Program-made: the position numbers and the translations under genes | The notes under the pieces: generated by a model | Databases searched by the model: none | The model's input: the letters and a program-made list of their open reading frames with translations, nothing else | What the model was told of the DNA's origin: nothing | Shown: positions 8,270-15,873 of the stretch, one piece after another | How the letters are laid out: each line of letters starts with the position of its first letter | How positions within the stretch are numbered: position 1 is the first letter of the stretch | Origin: Algiphilus sp965216485 | GTDB lineage: Bacteria > Pseudomonadota > Gammaproteobacteria > Nevskiales > Nevskiaceae | Length of the DNA stretch: 64,000 bases | NCBI RefSeq assembly: GCF_965216485.1 | Contig: NZ_OZ244162.1 | Span: forward strand, 2,108,001-2,172,000 | Direction of reading: 5' to 3'

Positions 8270-9586
8270 ATGAGCATGTCCCGCGAAGAGCAAATCAAGC
8301 AACTCGAGAATGACTGGGCGAACAACCCTCGCTGGAAGGGTGTGAAGCGCCCCTACAGCGCGGCTGACGTGGTCCGCCTGCGCGGCTCTGTGCAGCCGGA
8401 ATACACCCTTGCCCGCCAGGGTGCCGAGAAGCTGTGGAAGCTCGTCAACGGAGATGCCAAGAAGGGCTACGTCAACAGCTTTGGCGCGATCACCGCGGGT
8501 CAGGCCATGCAGCAGGCCAAGGCTGGCATCGAAGCGATCTATCTGTCCGGCTGGCAGGTTGCCGCGGACGGCAACACCTCCGAAACCATGTACCCGGACC
8601 AGTCGCTGTACGCCTACGACTCGGTGCCGACGATGGTTCGCCGCATCAACAACACCTTCAAGCGCGCCGACGAGATCCAGTGGAAGAAGATCTGTGACGG
8701 CGCGATGGACGAGAAGGAAGCCATCGACTACTTCCTGCCCATCGTGGCGGACGCCGAAGCGGGATTTGGCGGCGTGCTGAACGGCTTCGAGCTGATGAAG
8801 AACATGATCATCAATGGTGCCGCCGGTGCGCACTATGAAGATCAGCTCGCCGCGGTGAAGAAGTGCGGCCACATGGGCGGCAAGGTGCTGGTGCCGACCA
8901 AGGAAGCCATCGAGAAGCTGGTTGCCGCCCGTCTGGCTGCCGACGTCATGAACGTGCCGACCCTGGTCTTCGCCCGTACCGACGCCGAAGCTGCCAATCT
9001 GCTGACTTCGGACCACGACGCCAACGACGCTCCCTTCCTGACCGGTGAGCGCACCGCGGAAGGCTTCTACCGCGTCAAGAATGGTCTGGAGCAGGCCATT
9101 TCCCGTGGCGTTGCCTACGCGCCCTTCGCCGACATGGTGTGGTGCGAAACCGGCACGCCGGACCTCGGCTTCGCCAAGGAATTCGCCGACGCCGTGCGCA
9201 AGGAGAACCCGGGTCAGCTGCTGGCCTACAACTGCTCGCCTTCCTTCAACTGGAAGAAGAACCTGGACGACAAGACCATCGCCAAGTTCCAGGAAGAGCT
9301 GTCCAGCTACGGCTACAAGTACCAGTTCATCACGCTGGCGGGTATCCACATCAACTGGTTCAACACCTTCCAGTTCGCCTACAACTACGCGCGTGGCGAA
9401 GGCATGAAGCACTACACCAACATGGTGCAGCAGCCCGAGTTCGAGGCACGCGACAAGGGCTACACCTTCGTGTCGCACCAGCAGGAAGTGGGCGCGGGCT
9501 ACTTCGACGACGTCACCACGGTCATCCAGGGTGGCGCTTCCTCCGTGACCGCGCTGACGGGTTCGACGGAAGAAGAGCAGTTCTGA
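8270..9586 (+). CDS. aceA: Isocitrate lyase
   Basis: First enzyme of the glyoxylate shunt, splitting isocitrate into succinate and glyoxylate. The 438-residue protein carries the catalytic KKCGHMGGK with Cys199, the SGWQVAADGN stretch, FARTDAEAA and NCSPSFNWKK. The chosen start ATG 8270 (MSMSREEQIKQLENDW) follows AAGGAAG at 8254-8260; ATG 8276 is nearly equivalent. Length fits proteobacterial AceA (about 434). Malate synthase is not in this window. A strong terminator follows at 9610, so the gene forms its own transcription unit, fitting its catabolic control. Confidence 0.97.
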   Translation: MSMSREEQIKQLENDWANNPRWKGVKRPYSAADVVRLRGSVQPEYTLARQGAEKLWKLVNGDAKKGYVNSFGAITAGQAMQQAKAGIEAIYLSGWQVAADGNTSETMYPDQSLYAYDSVPTMVRRINNTFKRADEIQWKKICDGAMDEKEAIDYFLPIVADAEAGFGGVLNGFELMKNMIINGAAGAHYEDQLAAVKKCGHMGGKVLVPTKEAIEKLVAARLAADVMNVPTLVFARTDAEAANLLTSDHDANDAPFLTGERTAEGFYRVKNGLEQAISRGVAYAPFADMVWCETGTPDLGFAKEFADAVRKENPGQLLAYNCSPSFNWKKNLDDKTIAKFQEELSSYGYKYQFITLAGIHINWFNTFQFAYNYARGEGMKHYTNMVQQPEFEARDKGYTFVSHQQEVGAGYFDDVTTVIQGGASSVTALTGSTEEEQF

Positions 9587-9609
9587 TCGTCGCCATCAAG
9601 CGATGCGCG

Positions 9610-9643
9610 AAAAGGCCCGGTTCTGCCGGGCCTTTTCTTTTTC
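9610..9643 (+). terminator. Rho-independent terminator after aceA
   Basis: AAAAGGCCCGG (9610-9620), loop TTCTG and CCGGGCCTTTT (9626-9636) form an 11-bp stem, followed by CTTTTTTC-like T-rich sequence. Confidence 0.9.
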
Positions 9644-9722
9644 GGGTGCACGCAAGGTATCCCCAGACGCACCAGAACAGAGCTCGATGGCGCTACCATG
9701 GGGCCACTGTCAAGGAAGTGCC

Positions 9723-10382
9723 ATGATCACGATCATTCTCGTCGACGACCACCGACTGGTCCGCGCTGGCTTGCGCCGGGTGGTGTCCGAACAGCCCGAT
9801 ATGGAAGTGCTCGCCGAGGCGGCCTCTGGTGAGGAGGCCATCGAGTGTGTGCGCGCGCAGGAACCGGACGTGCTGCTGCTCGACGTCAACATGCCCGGCC
9901 TCGGTGGCATGGAAGCGACACGCCGCATCCATCAGCGCTTCCCGGACGTGAAGATCATTGGGGTATCCATGCACGTGGACGAACCCTATCCGTCACGCTT
10001 GCTGGCCGCCGGTGCCGTGGGCTATATCGGAAAGGACTCGGCCGCGGACGAGGTGGTCACCGCCATCCGGCGCGTCCACTCCGGCGGGCACTATGTGGCA
10101 GCCGCCGTGGCCGGCAATCTGGCCGCCCACCTGTCCAAGGGGAAGAACACATCGCCTTTCGACGCGCTGTCGCAGCGCGAGCTCCAGGTGATGTACATGC
10201 TCACCCAAGGTCTGGGGACGCAGGCCATTTCCGACCGGCTCTGCCTCAGCCCGAAGACGGTAAGCACCTACCGCTACCGCCTGTTCGAGAAGGTAGGGGT
10301 GCATAACGATGTGGAATTGACGCGGCTCGCCATGCGCTACGACATGCTCGACAGCCAGCAGGGGCTTGACCGCGGTTCATGA
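9723..10382 (+). CDS. uvrY: Two-component response regulator UvrY/GacA
   Basis: A 219-residue NarL/FixJ-type regulator: receiver domain 1-120 with acidic pocket D8-D9, phospho-acceptor D54 (LLLDVNMPG) and Lys of YIGKDSA; LuxR-type helix-turn-helix near 150-205 (LSQRELQVMYMLTQG and LSPKTVSTYRYRLFEK). Position right before uvrC with an ATGA overlap is diagnostic of UvrY/GacA, the partner of the BarA/GacS kinase that drives small RNAs opposing CsrA/RsmA. ATG 9723 is chosen because AAGGA lies six bases before it and the sequence starts as a canonical receiver (MITIILVDDHRLVR). The kinase gene is not in the window. Confidence 0.95.
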   Translation: MITIILVDDHRLVRAGLRRVVSEQPDMEVLAEAASGEEAIECVRAQEPDVLLLDVNMPGLGGMEATRRIHQRFPDVKIIGVSMHVDEPYPSRLLAAGAVGYIGKDSAADEVVTAIRRVHSGGHYVAAAVAGNLAAHLSKGKNTSPFDALSQRELQVMYMLTQGLGTQAISDRLCLSPKTVSTYRYRLFEKVGVHNDVELTRLAMRYDMLDSQQGLDRGS

Positions 10383-12190
10383 CGGGTTCCGCCTTCGACA
10401 GCAAGGCCTTCCTCGCGCAGTTGACCACCGCCCCTGGCGTCTACCGCATGTACGATGCCAACGCGGCGCTGCTCTATGTCGGCAAGGCACGCAATCTGCG
10501 CAAGCGCGTAGGCAGCTATTTCCTGCGTGCCTCGGGCAACCCCCGTATCGAGGCGATGGTGGACCAGATCGCCCGCATCGAGGTCACGGTCACGCACAGC
10601 GAGGATGAGGCGCTGCTGCTCGAGGCGACCCTGATCAAGGAACAGCGACCGCGTTACAACATTCTGTATCGCGACGACAAGAGCTATCCCTACGTCCGCA
10701 TCACCCATCATGCCTATCCGCGCATCGCCTTTTATCGCGGTCAGCGCAATCGTCGCGACCAGTTCTTCGGGCCGTTTCCGTCGGCGGCATCGGTCAAGGA
10801 GACACTGGACAGTCTGCAGCGGCTCTTTCAGCTGCGGCCGTGTCGCGATACCTATTTCAACTATCGCACGCGGCCCTGTCTGCAGCATCAGATCAAGCGC
10901 TGTTCCGCGCCTTGCGTGGGTCGCATCAGTGAGGCGGACTACGCACGCGATGTCGAGCGTGCCACGCAGCTGCTCAACGGGCGCGCCGAGGCACTCATGC
11001 GCGAGCTGGAAGCGGAGATGAACAAGGCCTCGGAGACGCTTGCCTTTGAAAGGGCTGCACGCCTGCGCGACCAGATCTCCGCGCTCAATCGCATTCAGCA
11101 GCAGCGTGGGGTGACCGGAGGCACGCGCAATACCGATGTCATCGCACTGGCGCCGCACGCGGGGTGCAGTGCGCTGGTGGTGATGTCGGTGCGCGACGGG
11201 CTGAATCTTGGGCACCGCAGTTTCTTTCCGCGCCATGGCAATGACGTCGAACCCGGCGAACTGATGGAAAGCTTCCTGTCCCAGCACTATGCCGAGCACC
11301 CGCCGCCGCGCGAGATCCTGGTCAGCCACCCGGTGTCGGAGGAGGCCGGACTTCCCGCCGCCCTCAGCGCGCGCAGTGGCCATCAGGTGGCCATCCGCAC
11401 GCCGCAGCGGGGCTTCAAGCGCAAATTGCTGGAGATGGCGGCCAACACCGCGGCGCAGGCACTGTCCACACACCTCACCGAGGCAGCCAGCATGGACCAG
11501 CGGCTGGTCGAACTGGCCGAGCATCTTGGCCTGCCGGCGCCCCCCAACCGCATCGAATGCTTCGACATCTCGCATACGGGCGGGGAAGGCACCGTGGCCT
11601 CCTGCGTGGTGTTCGATAGCAGCGGCGCCGTCTCAAGCGCCTACCGTCGTTACAACATTCGCGACATCACTCCTGGCGACGACTATGCCGCCATTCAGCA
11701 GGCGGTCCAGCGGCGCTTCCGCCCCAGCGACGATGGCGAACGCATTCTTCCCGAATTGCTGCTCATTGACGGCGGCAAGGGGCAGGTCAAGGCGGCGCGG
11801 GCGGCACTGGCGGAGCGCGATGCCGACGCGATCCCCTTGTTCGGCGTTGCCAAGGGCGTGACGCGCAAACCTGGCCTTGAGGAGCTGATTCCAAGCGAGG
11901 GTGGGGCGGCCTTCCGTCTCCCCGCGGATTCGCCGGCCCTGCATCTCATCCAGCAGATCCGGGACGAGGCGCATCGCTTTGCCGTCGCCGGGCATCGTGC
12001 CCGACGCGGCAAGGCGCGCACGCAATCTAGGCTGGAAGACATCGAAGGGCTGGGGCCGGCACGCCGACGTGCCTTACTCAATCATTTTGGCGGCATCAGT
12101 CAGGTACGGGCCGCCAGCGTTGATTCCATTGCCAAGGTGCAGGGCATCAGCCGCACGCTGGCGGCCCGCATCCACGCTGCTCTGCGCTGA
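10379..12190 (+). CDS. uvrC: Excinuclease ABC subunit C
   Basis: Nuclease that makes both incisions during nucleotide excision repair after UvrAB loads on damage. The 603 residues show, in order, the GIY-YIG nuclease domain (PGVYRMYDANAALLYVGKA near 20-40), a UVR motif in the middle (EMNKASETLAFERAARLRDQ), the RNase H-like nuclease domain with ECFDISHTGG and LLIDGGKGQ, and a helix-hairpin-helix pair at the end (IEGLGPARRRALLNHFGG, VQGISRTLAARI). Length matches the family (about 610). Its start overlaps the uvrY stop by four bases, so both are translated from one message. Confidence 0.97.
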   Translation: MTGSAFDSKAFLAQLTTAPGVYRMYDANAALLYVGKARNLRKRVGSYFLRASGNPRIEAMVDQIARIEVTVTHSEDEALLLEATLIKEQRPRYNILYRDDKSYPYVRITHHAYPRIAFYRGQRNRRDQFFGPFPSAASVKETLDSLQRLFQLRPCRDTYFNYRTRPCLQHQIKRCSAPCVGRISEADYARDVERATQLLNGRAEALMRELEAEMNKASETLAFERAARLRDQISALNRIQQQRGVTGGTRNTDVIALAPHAGCSALVVMSVRDGLNLGHRSFFPRHGNDVEPGELMESFLSQHYAEHPPPREILVSHPVSEEAGLPAALSARSGHQVAIRTPQRGFKRKLLEMAANTAAQALSTHLTEAASMDQRLVELAEHLGLPAPPNRIECFDISHTGGEGTVASCVVFDSSGAVSSAYRRYNIRDITPGDDYAAIQQAVQRRFRPSDDGERILPELLLIDGGKGQVKAARAALAERDADAIPLFGVAKGVTRKPGLEELIPSEGGAAFRLPADSPALHLIQQIRDEAHRFAVAGHRARRGKARTQSRLEDIEGLGPARRRALLNHFGGISQVRAASVDSIAKVQGISRTLAARIHAALR

Positions 12191-12254
12191 GTCATCCGAC
12201 ACGTTGCAGCCATGGCGAATACACTTCACGCATAACAACGCGCATGGGGTGATT

Positions 12255-12830
12255 GTGAAGCTGACGTTGCCGCTGATACTGACGCTGGGCCGGGTAGTGG
12301 CCATACCCGTGGTCATGGCATTGTTTTTCATGCCGGTGCCCTATGCCCGGCAGGCGGCGGCCGTGGTTTTCATCCTCGCCAGCATCACCGACTGGCTGGA
12401 CGGCTTCCTGGCGCGCCGTTGGCAGCAGGAAAGCCGCTTTGGCGCCTTTCTGGATCCGGTAGCGGATAAGTTGCTGGTCGCGGTGTCGCTGGTCTTGCTG
12501 CTCTACGACCGCCCAGGCGTCTTGCTGGCGTTGATCACCAGCGTGATCATCGGCCGCGAAATCGCGGTATCCGCGCTGCGGGAGTGGATGGCGGAGATCG
12601 GCACGCGGCGCAACGTCGCCGTCAGCTGGCTCGGCAAATTGAAAACCGGCTTTCAGATGACCGCCATCGCCATGATGCTGTGGCAGCTGACCTTGTTCGG
12701 TTTGCCGCTGTACACCATCGGCTTCGCCTTGCTGATCGTGGCGGCTGTGCTGACGCTGCAATCGATGATCGCCTACCTCCAAGCAGCATGGCCTGCGCTT
12801 TCTCAGGACGATCAGGCTACAGATGCTTGA
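12255..12830 (+). CDS. pgsA: CDP-diacylglycerol-glycerol-3-phosphate phosphatidyltransferase
   Basis: Inner-membrane enzyme making phosphatidylglycerol phosphate, the committed step to phosphatidylglycerol and cardiolipin. The protein (about 191 residues) has multiple hydrophobic helices and the CDP-alcohol transferase signature D-G-x2-A-R-x8-G-x3-D-x3-D, seen as DWLDGFLARR followed by FGAFLDPVADK. The start is uncertain: GTG 12255 has GGGGTGA just upstream, but GTG 12249 is also possible. The frame is open far upstream through the end of uvrC, which is a GC-rich artefact. The stop codon TGA is embedded in the -35 box of the tRNA promoter. Confidence 0.93.
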   Translation: MKLTLPLILTLGRVVAIPVVMALFFMPVPYARQAAAVVFILASITDWLDGFLARRWQQESRFGAFLDPVADKLLVAVSLVLLLYDRPGVLLALITSVIIGREIAVSALREWMAEIGTRRNVAVSWLGKLKTGFQMTAIAMMLWQLTLFGLPLYTIGFALLIVAAVLTLQSMIAYLQAAWPALSQDDQATDA

Positions 12831-12854
12831 CACCCTCGTTTGGCGCCATACAAT
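12827..12854 (+). promoter_or_regulatory. Promoter of the tRNA genes
   Basis: TTGACA (12827-12832) and TACAAT (12849-12854) are 16 bases apart. The region after the -10 box is ACGCGCCTGC, the GC-rich discriminator expected for stringently controlled stable-RNA promoters. The -35 box contains the stop codon of pgsA. Confidence 0.75.
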
Positions 12855-12867
12855 ACGCGCCTGCTTT

Positions 12868-12943
12868 GCGGGAATAGCTCAGTTGGTAGAGCGCAACCTT
12901 GCCAAGGTTGAGGTCGCCGGTTCGAACCCGGTTTCCCGCTCCA
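12868..12943 (+). tRNA. tRNA-Gly (GCC)
   Basis: A 76-base cloverleaf with 7-bp acceptor GCGGGAA/TTCCCGC, anticodon loop TTGCCAA and encoded CCA at 12941-12943. The order pgsA, tRNA-Gly, tRNA-Cys, tRNA-Leu is that of E. coli (pgsA-glyW-cysT-leuZ). Confidence 0.97.
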
Positions 12944-12950
12944 TTACGGC

Positions 12951-12980
12951 AAACCCCGGCACTGCCGGGGTTTTTGCTTT
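12951..12980 (+). terminator. Hairpin terminator between tRNA-Gly and tRNA-Cys
   Basis: AAACCCCGGC, loop ACT and GCCGGGGTTTTTG form a stem of seven GC pairs extended by A-T pairs, with a T run. It lies inside the three-tRNA cluster, so it must either be leaky, act with processing, or leave the two later tRNAs to a promoter I cannot see. Confidence 0.8.
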
Positions 12981-12993
12981 GAGGACATCGCGT

Positions 12994-13067
12994 GGCTCGG
13001 TGGCAGAGTGGTGATGCAGCGGATTGCAAATCCGTGTACGTCGGTTCGATTCCGGCCCGAGCCTCCA
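12994..13067 (+). tRNA. tRNA-Cys (GCA)
   Basis: A 74-base tRNA with acceptor GGCTCGG/CCGAGCC, anticodon GCA in the loop ATTGCAAAT, T arm GGTTCGATTCC and encoded CCA at 13065-13067. Confidence 0.96.
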
Positions 13068-13118
13068 ATGCCCCGCTACATCGGTTCATGAGCGAGTTGC
13101 TTCGCTGGGGTAGAGCCC

Positions 13119-13205
13119 GCCCGAGTGGCGAAACTGGTAGACGCACGGGACTTAAAATTCCGTGGCCGCAAGGCCGTGCCGGTTCGATCCCGGCCTCGGG
13201 CACCA
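13119..13205 (+). tRNA. tRNA-Leu (UAA)
   Basis: An 87-base class II tRNA: acceptor GCCCGAG/CTCGGGC, anticodon loop CTTAAAA (anticodon TAA), long variable arm TGGCCGCAAGGCCGTG and encoded CCA at 13203-13205. The ccmA start lies 31 bases downstream. Confidence 0.96.
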
Positions 13206-13236
13206 TCGCCGCCGGTCCACAAGCGTCCCTTTCCTG

Positions 13237-13842
13237 ATGGAGTATTCCGAAGCGGCCGCCCCCCTGATCCAAGGGTCCGGGCTGAGCATTACGCGCGGCA
13301 TTCGCCCTCTCTTCGAGCATCTCGACTTCCAGTTGCATGCCGGGGAAGCGGTGCAGGTCTGTGGCCCCAACGGCTGTGGCAAGACCAGCCTGCTTGAAGC
13401 ACTTGCCGGGCTGCGCCCGCCTGACAGCGGTGTGCTTCACGTTCCCCCTTTGACGGACAGCATCTGGATCGGGCACCGGCATGGTTTTGCACCCGAGTTA
13501 CCTGCCGCAGAGAATCTGGCCCTGTGGTGCGATCTGCACGGCGTGGAAAACCCGGATATCGAAGCCGCGATGCGCTACTGGCAAGTGCCTCGGGCACGGC
13601 GCCGCGCATTGGGTGCGCTCAGCGCCGGCCAACAGCAGCGCACCGCGCTGGCAACCACCGAGTTGAAGAAAGACGCGCGCCTGTGGCTGCTCGATGAACC
13701 CATTGCAGCGCTGGATACCGAGGCCGTCGAGCGGCTGAGTGCCCGCATCCGCGCTTTCTGCGAGGGCGGGGGAGCCGTGGTGCTGACGACGCATCAGCCG
13801 ATTCAGGGGCTGACACCTCGTCGTGTGGAGCTGAAGGCATGA
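13237..13842 (+). CDS. ccmA: Cytochrome c biogenesis ATP-binding protein CcmA
   Basis: ATPase subunit of the CcmABCD complex, which releases holo-CcmE from CcmC during system I cytochrome c maturation. The 201-residue ABC domain shows Walker A GPNGCGKTS, signature LSAGQQQR, Walker B LWLLDEP and the switch histidine in LTTHQP. ATG 13237 is taken as the start since the frame upstream runs into tRNA-Leu. It heads nine ccm genes joined by start/stop overlaps; the next, ccmB, overlaps by ATGA. Confidence 0.95.
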   Translation: MEYSEAAAPLIQGSGLSITRGIRPLFEHLDFQLHAGEAVQVCGPNGCGKTSLLEALAGLRPPDSGVLHVPPLTDSIWIGHRHGFAPELPAAENLALWCDLHGVENPDIEAAMRYWQVPRARRRALGALSAGQQQRTALATTELKKDARLWLLDEPIAALDTEAVERLSARIRAFCEGGGAVVLTTHQPIQGLTPRRVELKA

Positions 13843-14507
13843 CGGGAGGCGCCCTGGCGATCCTGCGCCGCGAGTGGATGCTCACCCGGCACCGCGGCGC
13901 GAACTGGGCTCAGCCCCTGGTGTTCTTCGCCGTGGTCGTCACCGCCTTCGTGCTGGGCGCGGAGCCGGAAGCCCCCTGGCTAGGAGAAGCGGCACCGGCC
14001 GTCATCTGGGTGGCCCTGCTGCTCGCCTTGATCGTGGGTAGCGAGCGAGCCTTCCGCGACGACGCACGTTCCGGCTTTCTGCAGCAGCTCATGCGCAGCC
14101 CCACGCCATTACCCTTGCTCATGTTCGGCAAACTGCTCGCGCAGTGGCTGTTCACGGCGCTGCCGCTGTTGCTGGTGGCACCGCTGGCGATGGTGGCCCT
14201 GCAGATGAAGGGGGAAGCCATTGGCGTGCTCGTGGCCGCGCTCTGGGTTGGATCACCGGCGCTGTCGATGATCACTGGCCTGGGTGCGGCCCTGACCGCC
14301 AGTCTGCCGCGCGCAGGGCTGTTGCTCCCGCTCTGCGTGCTCCCGCTGTCGCTGCCGATCATCATTTTCGGCAGTGGTGCGGCAAGAGCGGCACTGCACG
14401 GACTGAGCGCAAGCGGACCTTTATACTTGTTGGCCAGCGTTTCGCTGCTCTGCATCTGCGGCATCCCATTCGCCTGCGCGGCCGCCGCCAAACTGCAACC
14501 GACATGA
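13839..14507 (+). CDS. ccmB: Haem exporter/cytochrome c biogenesis permease CcmB
   Basis: Permease partner of CcmA; 222 residues with six hydrophobic segments, the usual FFAVVVTAF first helix and the RDDARSGFLQQLM cytosolic stretch characteristic of CcmB. Length fits (about 220). It overlaps ccmA and ccmC by ATGA at both ends, which suggests translational coupling and a fixed ratio of subunits. Confidence 0.94.
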   Translation: MTGGALAILRREWMLTRHRGANWAQPLVFFAVVVTAFVLGAEPEAPWLGEAAPAVIWVALLLALIVGSERAFRDDARSGFLQQLMRSPTPLPLLMFGKLLAQWLFTALPLLLVAPLAMVALQMKGEAIGVLVAALWVGSPALSMITGLGAALTASLPRAGLLLPLCVLPLSLPIIIFGSGAARAALHGLSASGPLYLLASVSLLCICGIPFACAAAAKLQPT

Positions 14508-15250
14508 ATTGGACCTGGTTCCACAAGCTGACATCGCCGCCGCATTTTCACCGCTTCGCACGCCGGTGGACCCCATGGATGGAATGCGCAGCGGCGGCGC
14601 TTGTGGTCTATGGGCTGATCGGCGGGCTGATCCTGGCCCCGCCGGATTATCAGCAAGGCGAGGTCTATCGCATCATCTACGTGCATGTCCCGGCCGCCTG
14701 GCTGTCTCTGGCGCTGTATTCGGGCATGGCCACGGCGGGACTCATCGTGCTGATCTGGCGGGTCAAGCTGGCGGAGTGCGCATTGATCAGTCTCGCTCCG
14801 ATAGGGGCCAGCTTCACCGCGCTTGCACTGGTCACTGGAATGCTGTGGGGCAAGCCGACCTGGGGTGCCTACTGGGTGTGGGATGCGCGACTGACCTCGG
14901 AGCTGGTCCTGCTGTTTCTGTATCTGGGTGTCATCGCCCTGCACGGGGCCATGTCCGAACCGCGTGCCGCCGCCCGAGCCGCGGCCCTGCTTGCCGTAGT
15001 GGGCTGGGTCAACGTTCCGATCGTGCGCTATTCGGTCGACTGGTGGAACAGTCTGCACCAGACCTCCAGCATCACCTTGTTGGGCAAGCCCACGCTTGAT
15101 GCCAGCATGCTGTGGCCGTTGTTCGGCATGGCGCTCGGATTGACGCTGTTCAGCGCAGCCAATGTGCTGCGCCGCATGCAGGCCGAAAATGTGCGTCGTA
15201 ACGCGCGTCAGCGCTGGGTACGCGAACAATTGGAGCCGCCACATGTCTGA
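14504..15250 (+). CDS. ccmC: Haem handling protein CcmC
   Basis: Membrane protein that presents haem to CcmE. The 248-residue chain has six membrane helices, the tryptophan-rich periplasmic motif in GKPTWGAYWVWDARLTS and flanking histidines (IYVHVPAAW, WWNSLHQTSS) expected to bind haem. ATG 14504 overlaps the ccmB stop. The frame is open for another 120 codons upstream, but that part lies inside ccmB and is a shadow. Confidence 0.95.
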   Translation: MNWTWFHKLTSPPHFHRFARRWTPWMECAAAALVVYGLIGGLILAPPDYQQGEVYRIIYVHVPAAWLSLALYSGMATAGLIVLIWRVKLAECALISLAPIGASFTALALVTGMLWGKPTWGAYWVWDARLTSELVLLFLYLGVIALHGAMSEPRAAARAAALLAVVGWVNVPIVRYSVDWWNSLHQTSSITLLGKPTLDASMLWPLFGMALGLTLFSAANVLRRMQAENVRRNARQRWVREQLEPPHV

Positions 15251-15404
15251 ATGGCTGGCAATGGGCGGCCACGCGGTCTTCGTGTGGAGCAGCTTCGGGC
15301 TGGCCGCTGCAACGGTGCTTTGGAATGTCTGGGCGGCGCGTGCATGGATGCAGCACGCGCGTGACGAGATCACGGAGATCTGGGATGAAGATGACGGCGC
15401 GTAG
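15243..15404 (+). CDS. ccmD: Haem exporter protein CcmD
   Basis: A 53-residue protein with a single membrane helix (HAVFVWSSFGLAAATVLWNV) followed by an arginine-containing and acidic tail, as in CcmD, the small factor needed to free CcmE from CcmABC. Its start overlaps the end of ccmC by eight bases and its end overlaps ccmE by 20 bases. Short size makes the call rest mainly on position and the EWLAMGGHAVFVW start that is typical of the family. Confidence 0.88.
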   Translation: MSEWLAMGGHAVFVWSSFGLAAATVLWNVWAARAWMQHARDEITEIWDEDDGA

Positions 15405-15873
15405 GCAACGCATGGCATGGATCGCGTTGCTGCTCGTGGTGGTCGGTGCAGCGGCGGCGCTGGCAAGCGCGGCCTTTCGCGAAAACCTGATGTACTTCCA
15501 CACCCCGACCGACATCGCGGAGGGCGAGGTGCCTTCGTCGACCAATTTCCGGCTCGGGGGGCTGGTGACCACCGGCAGCGTCAATCGCGACCCTGACTCG
15601 CTGGATGTCCTCTTCAAGCTGGCTGATTGTGACCACGAAGTCGCCGTGAAATACACCGGCATCCTTCCCGATCTTTTCCGTGAAGGGCAGGGCATCGTGA
15701 CCATGGGCTATCTTGATGACCAGGGCACCTTCCAGGCACAGCAAGTCCTTGCCAAGCACGACGAAAACTATATGCCCCCTGAGCTCGCCGAGCGTCTTGC
15801 CGACGAAACCGGCCACAGCTGTGAACCCTTCAAGCCCGTCCGCGCGGGCTACGACACAGGCTACGATTCCTGA
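15385..15873 (+). CDS. ccmE: Cytochrome c maturation haem chaperone CcmE
   Basis: Periplasmic, membrane-anchored haem chaperone. The 162 residues contain an N-terminal anchor (RMAWIALLLVVVGAAAALA), the beta-barrel with NFRLGGLV, and the haem-binding site LAKHDENYMPPE, whose His links covalently to haem and whose Tyr is an axial ligand. ATG 15385 and ATG 15391 are both possible starts. The ccmF gene follows with a TGATG overlap. Confidence 0.95.
   Translation: MKMTARRQRMAWIALLLVVVGAAAALASAAFRENLMYFHTPTDIAEGEVPSSTNFRLGGLVTTGSVNRDPDSLDVLFKLADCDHEVAVKYTGILPDLFREGQGIVTMGYLDDQGTFQAQQVLAKHDENYMPPELAERLADETGHSCEPFKPVRAGYDTGYDS

Noticed and set aside
8027..9478. A 483-codon reverse frame opposite aceA
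   Set aside because: Antisense to isocitrate lyase and its leader; composition is that of a shadow frame.
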